Shown: in pieces, positions 51,123-60,755 of the stretch
Position numbering within the stretch: the stretch's first letter is position 1
Layout: the number at the start of each line of letters is the position of its first letter
Assembly: GCF_024298885.1 (NCBI RefSeq)
Contig: NZ_CP101166.1
Span: forward strand, 2,727,149-2,791,148
Direction of reading: 5' to 3'
Source: Haloglomus halophilum
GTDB taxonomy: Archaea; Halobacteriota; Halobacteria; Halobacteriales; Haloarculaceae
DNA length: 64,000 nucleotides
Notes under the pieces: generated by a model
Told to the model about the DNA's origin: nothing
The model's database searches: none
The model's input: only the letters and a program-made list of their open reading frames with translations
Made by a program: the position numbers and the translations under genes

Positions 51123-52454
51123 ATGAGCAGCGACGACCGCGGCAGCCCGTTCGCGCCACACACCGCCGAAGAGACCGCGGCGATGCTGGAGGCCGTCGGC
51201 GTCGCCGACGAGGAGGCGCTGTTCGACGTGCCCGAGCCCGTCCGCTTCGACGGCGAGTTCGGCATCGAGCCGCGCTCGGAACGTGCCGTCCGCGAGGAGG
51301 TGGGCGCGATGCTCGCGCGCAACGACGACCTCACCGAGTTCCTCGGGCGGGGCCACTACGCCCACTACGTCCCCTCGCTCGTGGGGCACCTCTCCGACCG
51401 CTCGGAGTTCCTCACCAGCTACACCCAGTACCAGCCCGAGGTCGCGCAGGGGTTCCTGCAGGCGCTGTTCGAGTATCAGTCGATGCTGGTCGAGCTGACT
51501 GGCCTGCCGGTCGCGAACTGCTCGATGTACGACGCCGCGACCGCGCTGGGCGAGGCCGCCACGCTTGCGAGTCGCGTCCGACAGACGACCGGCACACGCG
51601 TCCTCGTGCCCGAGAACCTACTGCACGGCCGGCGAGAGGTGCTCGAGAACTACGTCGCCGGGAGCGACCTCACGGTCGAGTCCTACCCGATGGCCGACGG
51701 GAACGCCGACCTCGACGCGCTCGCCGACATCGTGGACGACGAGGTAGTGCTGCTGTACGCCGAGAACCCGACCGTCCGGGGCTGCATCGAGGAGTCGCTG
51801 GCCGACCTCGGCACCCTGGCCGACGAGCACGAGGCGCTGTTCACGCTGGGGTCGGACCCGGTCGCGCTCTCCGTGCTCGAGGAGCCGGCGAGCGTCGGCG
51901 CGGACGTCGTCGTCGGCGACTGCTCGCTCGGCCTCCCGAGCGCGTACGGGATGGGGCTGGGCCTGTTCGCCTGCCGCGAGGAGTTCCTCCGGCAGGTGCC
52001 CGGGCGTCTCGTCGGCGCGAGCGAGGACGACGCCGGCCGTCGGGCGTACACCCTCACGCTCCAGACCCGCGAACAGCACATCCGCCGCGAGCGCGCGACC
52101 TCCAACATCTGCACCAACCAGGCGTGGGTCGCGCTCCGCGCGGCGATGCACGTCGCGTCGCTGGGCCCCGACGGCCTGCGCGACCTGGCGAACGACTGCG
52201 TCCGGTACGCGCGCGACCTCGCGGCCGACCTCGACGCCGTCGAGGGGCTGCAGGCGCCGGTCCACGACCGCCACTACCTCCGTGAGTTCCCGGTTCGGAC
52301 CGACCAGCCGGCGACGGCAGTGGCGACGGACCTCCGCGACGAGGGCTTCGCGGTCCACACGCTCGATGACCATCTGCTACAGGTCTGCGTGACCGACGCG
52401 AACGCCGATGCGACGGACGACCTCGTCGCGGCGTTCCAGGAGGTGGCCCGATGA
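51123..52454 (+). CDS. gcvPA: Glycine dehydrogenase (decarboxylating) subunit 1
   Basis: A 443-residue N-terminal half of the glycine cleavage P protein, split as in archaea and many bacteria. [20 protein letters not shown] (about residues 60-80) is the typical GcvPA segment, followed by [42 protein letters not shown] and [11 protein letters not shown]. It forms the P dimer with GcvPB, which carries the PLP lysine. ATG 51123 ([13 protein letters not shown]) gives the known length; an upstream in-frame start at 51048 is less likely. The stop overlaps the gcvPB ATG by 4 bp (ATGA), showing coupled expression. Decarboxylation of glycine in the cytoplasm is firmly predicted. Confidence 0.95.
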   Translation: MSSDDRGSPFAPHTAEETAAMLEAVGVADEEALFDVPEPVRFDGEFGIEPRSERAVREEVGAMLARNDDLTEFLGRGHYAHYVPSLVGHLSDRSEFLTSYTQYQPEVAQGFLQALFEYQSMLVELTGLPVANCSMYDAATALGEAATLASRVRQTTGTRVLVPENLLHGRREVLENYVAGSDLTVESYPMADGNADLDALADIVDDEVVLLYAENPTVRGCIEESLADLGTLADEHEALFTLGSDPVALSVLEEPASVGADVVVGDCSLGLPSAYGMGLGLFACREEFLRQVPGRLVGASEDDAGRRAYTLTLQTREQHIRRERATSNICTNQAWVALRAAMHVASLGPDGLRDLANDCVRYARDLAADLDAVEGLQAPVHDRHYLREFPVRTDQPATAVATDLRDEGFAVHTLDDHLLQVCVTDANADATDDLVAAFQEVAR

Positions 52455-53893
52455 TCTTCGACCAGGCGCGCTGGACGGACGACGACGGCGAGCGCTACGA
52501 GCCGCTCCTCTCGGAGAAGCGCTCGCGCGAGGTCGAGCGGGACGACGACGACCCGCTCCCCGACGACCTCACCCGCGACTCGCTGGAGCTGCCCGACGCC
52601 TCCGAACCGGAGCTGGCCCGCCACTACACCCGGCTCTCGGAGATGAACTACGGCGTCGAGAGCGGCCCCTTCCCGCTCGGGTCGTGCACGATGAAGTACA
52701 ACCCGAAGTTCACCGAGGATATCGCGGCCGACCCTGCCGGCCACATCCACCCGGACCGGCCGGACGAGTCCGTGCAGGGTGTCCTCGAGTTGCAGTACCG
52801 CCTGCAGGACTACCTCGGGCGCATCGGTGGAATGGACGCCGTCACCCTCCAGCCGCCCGCGGGCGCCGCGGGCGAGTTCGCCGGCATCCTCGTCGCGAAG
52901 GCCTACCACGAGTCCCGCGACGACGAGCGCAGCGAGGTCGTCATCCCCGACAGCGCGCACGGAACCAACTTCGCCAGCGCCGCGATGGCGGGCTACGACG
53001 TGGTGAACCTTCCGTCCGGCGACGACGGTCGTGTCGACCTCGACGCGCTGGAGGCCGCCCTCTCGGAGGAGACGGCGGCACTGATGCTGACGAACCCGAA
53101 CACGCTGGGCCTGTTCGAGCGCGATATCGAGCGCGTCGCCGAGCTGGTCCACGATGTCGGGGGACTGCTCTACTACGACGGCGCGAACCTGAACGCGCTG
53201 CTGGGGCGTGTCCGCCCGGGCGACATGGGCTTCGACGTGATGCACTACAACGTCCACAAGACGTTCGCCACGCCCCACGGCGGCGGCGGCCCCGGCGCGG
53301 GGCCGGTCGGCGTCGTCGAGGAACTCCGCGAGTTCCTGCCAGACCCGCACGTGCGCGCGGTCGCGGACGAGGACGCCGAGGGCGGCACGCGCTACGAGAC
53401 CTACACCCCCGAGCAGTCCGTCGGGAAGGTCCACGGCTACCAGGGCAACTGGCTCGTCCTCGAGAAGGCGTACGCGTACATCGCGCGCCTGGGCGACACG
53501 GGGCTCGCGGACGCGAGCGCGAAGGCGGTCCTCAACGCGAACTACCTCGCCTCCACCATCGAGTACGAGGTACCCTTCGATCCGTTCCACCACGAGTTCG
53601 TCGCGAGCGCGGGCGAGCAGGACGCCGCCGACGCCGCCAAACGGATGCTCGACCACGGGGTCCACCCGCCGACGACGAAGTGGCCGGAGATCGTCGGCGA
53701 GGCGCTGATGACCGAGCCCACGGAGGTCGAGAGCCAGCGCACGCTGGACCAGCTCGCCGACGCGTTCAACGCCGTCCACGCCGAGGACGACGAGACGCTC
53801 GAGGCCGCGCCGGAGCGGACCGCGGCACGGCGCATCGACCAGGTGACGGCGGCGCGGGAACCGCGGCTGTCGTGGCAGGCGCTGGACGAGTGA
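52451..53893 (+). CDS. gcvPB: Glycine dehydrogenase (decarboxylating) subunit 2
   Basis: A 480-residue C-terminal half of the P protein that binds pyridoxal phosphate. The PLP lysine lies in [20 protein letters not shown] (about residues 262-281), an exact match to the family's Nx[12 protein letters not shown] motif. [20 protein letters not shown] and [14 protein letters not shown] (about 58-90) are the N-terminal glycine-site segments, and [27 protein letters not shown] and [14 protein letters not shown] complete the cofactor site. The start is fixed by the 4-bp overlap with gcvPA. With gcvT and gcvH it makes a complete cluster except the L protein (dihydrolipoyl dehydrogenase), which is not in the window and is presumably shared. 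Confidence 0.96.
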   Translation: MIFDQARWTDDDGERYEPLLSEKRSREVERDDDDPLPDDLTRDSLELPDASEPELARHYTRLSEMNYGVESGPFPLGSCTMKYNPKFTEDIAADPAGHIHPDRPDESVQGVLELQYRLQDYLGRIGGMDAVTLQPPAGAAGEFAGILVAKAYHESRDDERSEVVIPDSAHGTNFASAAMAGYDVVNLPSGDDGRVDLDALEAALSEETAALMLTNPNTLGLFERDIERVAELVHDVGGLLYYDGANLNALLGRVRPGDMGFDVMHYNVHKTFATPHGGGGPGAGPVGVVEELREFLPDPHVRAVADEDAEGGTRYETYTPEQSVGKVHGYQGNWLVLEKAYAYIARLGDTGLADASAKAVLNANYLASTIEYEVPFDPFHHEFVASAGEQDAADAAKRMLDHGVHPPTTKWPEIVGEALMTEPTEVESQRTLDQLADAFNAVHAEDDETLEAAPERTAARRIDQVTAAREPRLSWQALDE

Positions 53894-54091
53894 CCCCGTA
53901 GCGACGTCTTCCCGACTGCGGTTCTTCGACTCTCTCGAATCCGACAGCGACAGCGCCCGAGCGGTGGGTCTCTCTGTGGGCAGCTGTTCGCGAACGCTGT
54001 CGATTTCGTATCGCCGTTATCGGTTTACGAGTCCGCGGGACGAATCGCCAGTAATGTCGGACATTCGATAATTACGGGCAGAACTGGGCGA

Positions 54092-55108
54092 TTACGGCTC
54101 CAGTACGACCCGGAATCGGGCCTCGTTCCCCAGCATCCGCTCGTACGCGGTCTCGACGTCGGCGAGGTCGTACGACTCGATTTCGGGCGTCACATCCCGC
54201 AGGGCGGAGAACTCCATGGTGTCCTCCCAGTCGCCGGCGTGGCCGGAACTCCACGCGCCGACGGACGCACGTTTGCCGATGAGACTCGACACGTCGAGGT
54301 GGACCTCCTCGTCCGGCCCGCCGACGGCGACGAGTTCGCCGTTCCGGCCCAGCCCGTCGACCACGGACTCGAGTGCCGACGCCGACGGCGCGGTCCCGAG
54401 AACCACCCGTGCGCCGCCGAGGTCCTGCAGGCGTTCGGCCGGGTCCGTCCCGCTGGCGTCGACGAAGTGGTCCGCACCGAGGTCGAGCGCGAGGTCACGC
54501 TTCCCGGCCGACCGGGAGAGTGCCACCGTCTCGAAGCCCATCCGATGGGCGTACTGGACGGCGAGGTGGCCGAGTCCACCGATGCCCTGGATTGCAACCA
54601 GGTCGCCCGGTCCCGCGCCCGTGTTCCGGAGGGCGTTGAACGTCGTGATGCCGGCGCACAGCAGGGGTGCGGCGTCGACGGCGTCGAGGTCGTCGGGGAT
54701 GGCTCCGAGTGCCTCGGCCGGGACCGTGGCGTACTCCGCGTAGCCACCGTCGAAGGTGAGGCCAGTTATCTCCGAGTGCTCGCAGCCCTGGAAGTCCCCG
54801 CGTCGGCACCGGTCACACGCGAAGCAGTGGCCGCCGTGCCAGCCCGCCCCGACACGGTCACCCACCGCCCACTGGTCGACCCGGTCGCCCACAGTGTCGA
54901 CGCGCCCGGCGATCTCGTGGCCCGGAACCCTGGGGTAGGAGACGCCGGGATACGTGCCTTCCTTCACGAACGCGTCGCTGTGGCAGATGCCACAGGCGTC
55001 GACCGCGACCCGGACCTCCTCGGAGCCGGGGTCGGGGAGGTCGCGTTCGACCAGTTCGAAGTCGCCGCCAGCCTCGGGAACCTGCACTGCACGCATAGTA
55101 CGGGACAT
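54092..55108 (-). CDS. Zinc-dependent alcohol dehydrogenase (MDR family)
   Basis: A 338-residue medium-chain dehydrogenase. CGICHSDAFVKEGTYP (about residues 37-52) gives the catalytic zinc Cys and neighbours, and PRVPGHEIAGRVDTVG the GHE motif. CFACDRCRRGDFQGCEH (about 93-109) is the four-Cys structural zinc lobe. IQGIGGLGHLAVQYAHRMG (about 163-181) is the GxGxxG NAD(P) fold. ALSRSAGKRDLALDLGADHF follows, with Ser/Arg after the strand suggesting NADP use, but not decisively. The alcohol substrate is unknown; cinnamyl-alcohol-like relatives are common. ATG at 55108 (MSRTMRAVQV) was chosen over 55096; both are plausible. Convergent with gcvPB, and divergent side shared with the zinc ribbon upstream. 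Confidence 0.92.
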   Translation of the reverse strand: MSRTMRAVQVPEAGGDFELVERDLPDPGSEEVRVAVDACGICHSDAFVKEGTYPGVSYPRVPGHEIAGRVDTVGDRVDQWAVGDRVGAGWHGGHCFACDRCRRGDFQGCEHSEITGLTFDGGYAEYATVPAEALGAIPDDLDAVDAAPLLCAGITTFNALRNTGAGPGDLVAIQGIGGLGHLAVQYAHRMGFETVALSRSAGKRDLALDLGADHFVDASGTDPAERLQDLGGARVVLGTAPSASALESVVDGLGRNGELVAVGGPDEEVHLDVSSLIGKRASVGAWSSGHAGDWEDTMEFSALRDVTPEIESYDLADVETAYERMLGNEARFRVVLEP

Positions 55109-55197
55109 CGTCGGAGGTAGCGGCCGCTGGCGGTATGGGTCTGTGTCTCCCGGCCACCCGCGGCGGGTAGGGGACGAGAACGTAGTCTGGGGGCGTG

Positions 55198-55368
55198 TCA
55201 GGCGTCGACGCCGGTGTCGACGGCGTCGCCAATCTTGACGAACCCGTAGTCGCACTCCTCGCAGTGCCACTTGACCTTCTCGCCGAGGTGGAGCTCCGTG
55301 CTCGCCGCGCGCCAGAAGGTCCGTTCCTCGCCGCAGTCGGGACAGTATCGCGTCGTGTCGAGGCTCAT
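55198..55368 (-). CDS. Small zinc-ribbon protein (DUF7838-like)
   Basis: A 56-residue protein, MSLDTTRYCPDCGEERTFW then RAASTELHLGEKVKWHCEEC and DYGFVKIGDAV. Two CxxC knuckles (CPDC near residue 9, CEEC near 38) form a single zinc ribbon, as in many small haloarchaeal proteins. The core up to DYGFVKI matches the family I recall as DUF7838, with an acidic C-terminal tail (DTGVDA). Function is unknown; ribbon proteins of this size often bind RNA or other proteins. ATG 55368 is selected because it starts the recognised N-terminus. It is 89 bp upstream of the dehydrogenase gene on the same strand and may be co-transcribed. Confidence 0.82.
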   Translation of the reverse strand: MSLDTTRYCPDCGEERTFWRAASTELHLGEKVKWHCEECDYGFVKIGDAVDTGVDA

Positions 55369-55564
55369 ACGCCGTGTTCCGGCCGCATCGCTGTTGAAGC
55401 TACTGGTCCGCCAGCCGCCCCGGTTCGCCCCGATAAATCGTATAGCACGATACCGAATCTCCGGCTCGTCGACCAGCGTTCCGCCACCGAGATGGCGCGC
55501 CCCCGGCGAGAGCGACCGGTGAGCGGCCGTTCGTGGCACTTCGAGTTCCGAGTCGGTCACTAGC

Positions 55565-55572
55565 GCTATACC
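55565..55572 (+). promoter_or_regulatory. TATA-like box of the sensor kinase gene
   Basis: GCTATACC starts 29 nt before the ATG at 55594; fits a leaderless message. Confidence 0.5.
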
Positions 55573-55593
55573 TGCAAGCTCCCCGTGTAGCCT

Positions 55594-57075
55594 ATGGCGC
55601 GTAACGAATCGCTCTCGGTGCTCGTCGTCGACGACAGCGAGTTCTTCTCCACGCTGCTCGCCGACAAGCTCGAGTCCGACTACGGGATGACGACCACGAC
55701 AGTGACGGACGCGTCGAGGGCGGTGTCCACGGTCGATTACGAGGCGGTCGACTGCGTCGTGAGTGATTACGAGATGCCCGGCCGCTCCGGGCTGGAACTG
55801 TATCAGGCGGTCGACGAGCGCTACGACGTGCCGTTCATCCTGCTCACCAGCGAGGGCGACGAGGAGATCGCGAGCCGGGCCATCGGGATGGGTATCGACG
55901 AGTACCTCCTCAAGAAGGCCGTCAGCGAGGAGCGGTCGCTGGACCTGCTAGTCAACCGTATCCGGAACGTGGTCGACCAGCGGCGGACCCAGCGCAAGTA
56001 CGAGCAGCTGGTCGACAACTCGCCCGACGAGATCAGTCAGGTGAGCCTCGACGGCGAGATCCTCGCCGCGAACGCGGCGATGGCGACGGCGTTCGGGACG
56101 ACCCAGCCGGAGCTGGTCGGCGAGCAGCTGTCGTCGTTCCTGCCGGACCCGGTCGCGAACGGGCGGCTCGAGGAGGCCCGGCGGGCCGTCACCGCCGACT
56201 GTGCGGTGACGTTCCAGGACAGTATCGGCATCCGCCACTTCCACAACATCGCCGTCCCGCTGACGACGCCCGGCGACGGCGAGTCGGTCCAGCTCGTGAC
56301 GCGGGAGATGACGCTCCAGAAACGCAACGAGCGGGAGCTCGAGCGGAAGAGCGAGAAGCTCACGCTCATCAACCGTATCGTCCGCCACGACATCAACAAC
56401 GACGTCCAGATGCTCATCGGCTGGGCGGACCTCCTCGACGAGCACGTCGACGAGGCGGGGCGTGACCTCGTGGAGCGCATCGGCGAGCGGAGCAGTCATA
56501 TCGCCGAGCTCACGGCCATCGCACGGGACTTCGTCGAGTCGCTCGAGGGTGACACGACGGTCGACCTGGAACCCGTCGACGTCGACCGCGTCCTCGAGAC
56601 GGAGGTCGAGAAGCGCCGCTCGAAGCTCGAGGGCGTGACCTTCGAGGTGGACAGCGAGGCGGGCGCCGTCGTGCGTGCGAACGAGCTGCTCTCGTCGGTC
56701 GTTGGGAACCTCCTCGGGAACGCGGTCCGACACAACGACGCGCCGGACCCGGAGGTCCGTGTCGAGGTCCGGACGCGCGGGACGGAGGTCGCCATTCGCG
56801 TCGCCGACAACGGGCCGGGCGTGCCGGACGCCCGCAAAGAGGAGATATTCGGCAAGGGTACCATGGGACCGGAGAGTCCGGGCACCGGCGTCGGCCTCTA
56901 CCTCGTCCACACGCTGGTCGAGCAGTTCGGCGGCGGCGTCCGGGTCGAGGACAACGAGCCGACGGGCGCGGTGTTCGTCGTCGAGCTGCCGAAGCATCCC
57001 GGGGCGGCCGGCGGCTGCGACGAGCGACAGCGGGCCGGTAGCGGGTCCAGCGGTGTCTCGCTGGAGAACACCTGA
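55594..57075 (+). CDS. Hybrid sensor: receiver + PAS + histidine kinase
   Basis: A 493-residue cytoplasmic signalling protein without membrane segments. A receiver domain (about 8-125) has the DDSE acidic pair, the phospho-acceptor in VVSDYEMPG (about residue 55), and LLTSEG plus LLKKAV for the conserved Thr/Ser and Lys. A PAS-like domain follows (about 133-245), NSPDEISQVSLDGEILAANAA. The histidine kinase part has the H box RIVRHDINNDVQ (His about 267), the N box NLLGNAVRHND, the G1 box DNGPGVPD and the G2 box GTGVGLYLVH. This order (receiver first) is common in haloarchaeal sensors, which probably get phosphate from another kinase. The signal and partner regulator are unknown. Followed by a thiolase gene. 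Confidence 0.93.
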   Translation: MARNESLSVLVVDDSEFFSTLLADKLESDYGMTTTTVTDASRAVSTVDYEAVDCVVSDYEMPGRSGLELYQAVDERYDVPFILLTSEGDEEIASRAIGMGIDEYLLKKAVSEERSLDLLVNRIRNVVDQRRTQRKYEQLVDNSPDEISQVSLDGEILAANAAMATAFGTTQPELVGEQLSSFLPDPVANGRLEEARRAVTADCAVTFQDSIGIRHFHNIAVPLTTPGDGESVQLVTREMTLQKRNERELERKSEKLTLINRIVRHDINNDVQMLIGWADLLDEHVDEAGRDLVERIGERSSHIAELTAIARDFVESLEGDTTVDLEPVDVDRVLETEVEKRRSKLEGVTFEVDSEAGAVVRANELLSSVVGNLLGNAVRHNDAPDPEVRVEVRTRGTEVAIRVADNGPGVPDARKEEIFGKGTMGPESPGTGVGLYLVHTLVEQFGGGVRVEDNEPTGAVFVVELPKHPGAAGGCDERQRAGSGSSGVSLENT

Positions 57076-57229
57076 CCTGACCCAGAGCGGCGTGTCGCCG
57101 ACCGACTGACGCGGCGTCGACGCCGCCGGCGGTTCCGGCTCCGCTCGCAAACTCCAGCTCCGTGGCTGTGAGTGTACGCCACGCCACACCACAACACACA
57201 AGTCGGAGCTTACCATCGTTAAGCGCACA

Positions 57230-58381
57230 ATGCAAGATGCGTACATCGTAGACGCAGTCCGGACGCCGTTCGGCAAGCAGGGCGGGTCGTTCCGTGACAC
57301 CCATCCGCAGGACCTGGCCGCGGAGCCGCTGCTGGCGCTGGAAGAGCGCAACGGCTTCACCGGCAGCGAGGACATCGAGGACGTCATCTACGGCTGTGTC
57401 ACCCCGACGGACGAGCAGGCCAACAACATCGCCCGGCTCGCGCCGATGGTGGCCGGCTGGGACGACACGGTTCCGGGTGTCCAGCTGGACCGGATGTGTG
57501 GCTCCGGCCAGCAGGCCATCAACTTCGCCGCCGCGCAGACGGCCGCCGGCGCACACGACGTGCTCATCGGGGGCGGCATCGAGCACATGTCCCGTGTCCC
57601 GATGGGCTCGGCCGGCAGCTCCATCACCGATACGTACTTCGAGCACTTCGACGAGCTGACAACGCAGGGCGAGGGCGCAGAGCGCATCGCCGAGCAGTGG
57701 GGCTTCTCGCGCGACGACGTCGACCAGATCGCCGCCGACTCGCAGTCACGCTGGGGCGAGGCCGCCGAGGCCGGCCACTACGACACTCATGTCACGCCGG
57801 TCGAGACCGAACTCGACGACGAGACCGTCGTCGTCGAGGAGGACGAGCATCCGCGTCCGGGCACGGACACGGACACGCTCGCGAACCTCCCGCTCGCGTT
57901 CCGCGGCGAGGGTGACGGCGTCATCCACGCCGGCAACTCCTCGGGCATCGTCGACGGCTCGGCCGCCGCGCTCATCGCCAGCGAGGACGGCATGGACGAG
58001 CACGGCTGGGAGCCGATGGCCCGCATCGTCGACACGCACGTCGTCGGCGTCGACCCCGTGACGATGCTGACCGGCCCGATTCCGGCCACGCAGGAGATCC
58101 TCGAGCAGAACGACATGTCCATCGACGACATCGACCGCTTCGAGGTCAACGAGGCGTTCGCCTCCGTCATCACGGCGTGGCTCGAGGAGACCGGCGCGGA
58201 CTGGGACCGCACCAACACCTGGGGCGGCGCCATCGCCCACGGGCACCCGCTCGGCGCGACGGGTGCCGCGCTCCTGCCGAAGCTGGCCTACCAGCTCGAG
58301 GAGTACGACGAGCAGTACGGCCTCTGTACGATGTGTATCGGCTTCGGCCAGGGCGTCGCGACGATCATCGAGCGGGTCTAG
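57230..58381 (+). CDS. Thiolase (acetyl-CoA C-acyltransferase)
   Basis: A 383-residue thiolase. The first catalytic Cys is in LDRMCGSGQQAINFAAAQ (about residue 89); the second is in LCTMCIGFGQGVATI (near residue 367), and the His in GGAIAHGHPLGATGA (about 340) is also present. VNEAFASVITAWLEE is the NEAFA motif. All catalytic residues are intact, so it should join or split acetyl-CoA and acyl-CoA: beta-oxidation or acetoacetyl-CoA formation. No other fatty-acid genes are next to it, so its direction is unclear. An N-terminus MQDAYIVDAVRTPFGKQGG fits ATG 57230. The palindrome-like AGCTTACCATCGTTAAGCG about 57208-57226 lies just before the start. Stop is followed by repeat E. Confidence 0.94.
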   Translation: MQDAYIVDAVRTPFGKQGGSFRDTHPQDLAAEPLLALEERNGFTGSEDIEDVIYGCVTPTDEQANNIARLAPMVAGWDDTVPGVQLDRMCGSGQQAINFAAAQTAAGAHDVLIGGGIEHMSRVPMGSAGSSITDTYFEHFDELTTQGEGAERIAEQWGFSRDDVDQIAADSQSRWGEAAEAGHYDTHVTPVETELDDETVVVEEDEHPRPGTDTDTLANLPLAFRGEGDGVIHAGNSSGIVDGSAAALIASEDGMDEHGWEPMARIVDTHVVGVDPVTMLTGPIPATQEILEQNDMSIDDIDRFEVNEAFASVITAWLEETGADWDRTNTWGGAIAHGHPLGATGAALLPKLAYQLEEYDEQYGLCTMCIGFGQGVATIIERV

Positions 58382-58480
58382 GACTCGTTCGGTAGTTTCC
58401 CCGATTCCTCCCTTCTTTCATCGATTGCCAGTGGTGACGCTGTGAACTGGTTTCGTCGTGAGTCCGTGGTGTCCCGTGCG

Positions 58481-59165
58481 ATGACGACAACGGAACCACC
58501 TACGAAGCCCTCGCACTCTCGACTCTCCGGGACTCGCTACGCTCCTCGCTCCGGTCGCTTTGCTCCCTCCGCTGCGGTGCTTGCGTCGTCCGGGAGAGTC
58601 GAGAGCGCTCGCCCTTCGAGTCCGCCAGGAGCACCGACTGGCCACGCTCTGCGGGTGGTGGTTCCAGCGGGTCGGGGTGGCCCCCACTCCTCCCCGCGCG
58701 GGCGCCGGAGGTGCGCGACACGCTCGCTTCGCTCCCGGTCGCTTCCGAGAGGGCGCCCGCGCGCTTCCTGAACTCGGAACCGGCCGGCCGACCAACCGCT
58801 CGCTCGGTGGGTGCTTATTTGTCAGTCCAACGGGCGTGCGCTGGATGGCGGCGCCCGCCCTGCGCGAGCGGCTTCATGCCGCGAGCCATCGGCGGGCGCC
58901 GCTTTCCTCTAAGCGCACGAGGGCCGAAGCGCGCAGCGCTAGCGAGCACTGCAGGCGGCTGGGGAGGCACGAGGCTCACGGCACCTGACTGACGAATGTG
59001 CGGGCCTGGCGGAATCGAAGGGCGAGTCCGCTACGGGAAGCCCGGCGACGCAAGCACTGGAGCACATGCCCGGAACGGCGGCGACGGAAGGGAGCCGCCG
59101 CACGCCCGGACTGCGAAGGGCACAGCGAGCCGCGCGACCGTAGCGGACGAGGGCTTCGGCTGCAT
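58481..59165. repeat. Mirrored GC-rich interspersed repeat, locus E
   Basis: It covers most of the 896-bp gap between convergent thiolase and hisD. The left arm is close to locus A: CCACCTACGAAGCCCTCGC (58498-58516), GCTGCGGTGCTTGCGTCGTC (58571-58590) and GAGAGCGCTCGCCCTTCGAG (58601-58620), then TCCGCCAGGA. The core GTGGTGGTTCCAGCGGG (about 58655-58671), CCGCGCGGGCGCCGGA (about 58696-58711) and GGCGCCCGCGCGCTTCCTG (about 58752-58770) matches A almost exactly. The right arm, inverted and more decayed, has CCTGGCGGAATCGAAGGGCG (59005-59024), GACGCAAGCACTGG (59047-59060) and GACGAGGGCTTCGG (59146-59159). Between them an extra 180-bp block has GGCGCCCGCC...GGCGGGCGCC as another inverted pair. Confidence 0.78.
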
Positions 59166-59277
59166 CCCCGTCGTGCTCGGATACATCGAGATGACGCTGG
59201 ATTCGAAACTGAAAGCCCGGTTCTATGGGGGAATGTTTGCAATAATATGGAAATCTGGGTGGTATATCTCCAATTCG
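59166..59277. other. AT-rich tract after the hisD stop
   Basis: A less GC-rich stretch (TTTGCAATAATATGGAAATC at 59235-59254 and neighbours) lies between repeat E and the hisD stop, as at the other loci. No gene is seen. Confidence 0.45.
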
Positions 59278-60552
59278 CTATTCTCTGTCAAAACGCCGCT
59301 CGACACTCGCCGCGTGCCCCTCCAGCCCCTCGGCCTCGGCCAGCGTCGTCACCGTCTCCCGGAGGTCACCCAACGAATCTTCGTCCAGCCGTTGCACCGT
59401 CGTCGAGCGCAGGAAGTGGTCCACCGACAGCCCGCCGAAGCGCCGCGCCCCGCCGCCCGTCGGCAGGACGTGGTTCGGGCCGCTGGCGTAGTCCCCGGCT
59501 GCCACGGGCGAGAACTCGCCGAGGAAGACGCTCCCGGCCGAGTCGATGCGGTCCAGCAGCGCCTCGTCGTCATCGGCCATGATGGCCAGGTGCTCGGCGG
59601 CGTACTCCTCGGTGAACAGCACCGCCTCGGGCATCGACCGCGCCAGCAACACCCCGCTGGCGTCGCTGGTGAGTGCCTCCCGGATGACGCCCGCGCGCTC
59701 GCGCTCGGGCACCTGCTCGTCGACGGCCGCCACGACCGCTTCCGCCAGGTCCGCGTCGGCCGTGACTGCCACGCAGCTCGCGTTCGGGTCGTGCTCGGCC
59801 TGCGCGACGAGTTCGGCGGCGACGAGTTCCGGGTCGGCCGTCCCGTCGGCGAGGACGGCCACCTCCGAGGGGCCGGCGAGGAAGTCGATCTCCACGTCAC
59901 CCCGGACCTCGGCCTTCGCGGCCGTCACGAAGGCGTTGCCCGGTCCGACCACCTTGTCGACCGCGTTGACGGTCTCGGTGCCGTAGGCGAGCGCGGCGAC
60001 GGCCTGGGCGCCGCCGATCTGGTAGACGGCGTCAGCGCCCGCGACGTGTGCGGCCGCTAGTGTCGCGTCGGGGATGTCGTCCGCGGGCGGCGTACAGACC
60101 GCGACGTGCTCGACGCCCGCGACCTTGGCCGGGACGACGCCCATCAGGACGCTGGAGGGGTAGGCGGCGGTCCCGCCGGGGGCGTAGACGCCGACGCGCT
60201 CCAGCGGCCGGTAGCGCCGGCCGAGTTCGCGGCCGTCGAAGTCCGCGCGCCAGTCCTCGGGCGCCGAGCGTGTGTGGAACGCCTCGATGTTGGCCGCGGC
60301 GGCCTCGATGGCTGCCCGCAGCTCGTCGTCGAGGCGGTCGTAGGCGCGCTCGGCCTCGTCGGTCACGTCGAGGTTGCCGACCGACACCTCGTCGAACTCC
60401 TCGGCGAACTCCCGCACCGCCACGTCGCCCTCCGTGCGCACGCGGTCGACGATGTCGCGGGCGGCGTCCCGGGCGTCGGCGACCCCGGCGTCCCGGTCGA
60501 ACAGGGCGGCCCGCTCGTCCGTCGAGAGGTCCGGTAACCGGCGTACGTTCAT
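59278..60552 (-). CDS. hisD: Histidinol dehydrogenase
   Basis: A 424-residue zinc enzyme for the last two steps of histidine synthesis: L-histidinol to L-histidine with 2 NAD+. RYRPLERVGVYAPGGTAAYP (about residues 110-129) is the HisD N-terminal motif; PSSVLMGVVPAKVAGVEHVA and YQIGGAQAVAALAYGTETVN (about 175-194) are the NAD and substrate segments. VDFLAGPSEVAVLADGTADP and AQAEHDPNAS (with catalytic Glu/His) follow. The catalytic and zinc-binding residues appear intact. Its minus-strand TATA-like TTTTTCG lies about 28 nt before ATG 60552. No other his genes are nearby, as is usual for dispersed haloarchaeal his genes. Confidence 0.95.
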   Translation of the reverse strand: MNVRRLPDLSTDERAALFDRDAGVADARDAARDIVDRVRTEGDVAVREFAEEFDEVSVGNLDVTDEAERAYDRLDDELRAAIEAAAANIEAFHTRSAPEDWRADFDGRELGRRYRPLERVGVYAPGGTAAYPSSVLMGVVPAKVAGVEHVAVCTPPADDIPDATLAAAHVAGADAVYQIGGAQAVAALAYGTETVNAVDKVVGPGNAFVTAAKAEVRGDVEIDFLAGPSEVAVLADGTADPELVAAELVAQAEHDPNASCVAVTADADLAEAVVAAVDEQVPERERAGVIREALTSDASGVLLARSMPEAVLFTEEYAAEHLAIMADDDEALLDRIDSAGSVFLGEFSPVAAGDYASGPNHVLPTGGGARRFGGLSVDHFLRSTTVQRLDEDSLGDLRETVTTLAEAEGLEGHAASVERRFDRE

Positions 60553-60683
60553 GGTCCGGGTTCGGTGTGACGGCGAAAAACGGTTTCCATCGGACCGGGT
60601 CCGGTCCCCGCTCGTCCCCGTGGCTCCGACCGACGGGGGTGATGCGGCGGAGCTACACCTCCAGTGTCAAGGGTCACATTTAT

Positions 60684-60703
60684 GGATTAGACGCATCTAA
60701 TCC
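60684..60703. promoter_or_regulatory. 20-bp palindrome, probable operator of the metal-uptake operon
   Basis: GGATTAGACGCATCTAATCC: 8-bp perfect arms around four bases. It lies immediately downstream of a TATA-like CATTTATGG (about 60676-60684), exactly where RNA polymerase starts, and 4 nt before the ATG of the short upstream ORF. A DtxR-type repressor encoded at the operon's end is the obvious candidate to bind it when metal is plentiful. Confidence 0.65.
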
Positions 60704-60707
60704 TCGT

Positions 60708-60755
60708 ATGCACATCGCCGAACCTTCTGTCGTACCGGGGAGTGATCGGCCGTGA
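60708..60755 (+). CDS. 15-codon leaderless upstream ORF
   Basis: ATG through TGA encodes MHIAEPSVVPGSDRP. The ATG is about 25-30 nt after the TATA-like CATTTATGG, the standard position for the first codon of a leaderless message. The stop overlaps the multicopper oxidase GTG by 4 bp (GTGA), the coupling used elsewhere in this window (pyrH-lysS, tetR-MATE). Thus translation of the oxidase may depend on reading this peptide. The peptide is too short for any domain; it might be a regulatory leader. Its existence is inferred from position only. Confidence 0.4.
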   Translation: MHIAEPSVVPGSDRP

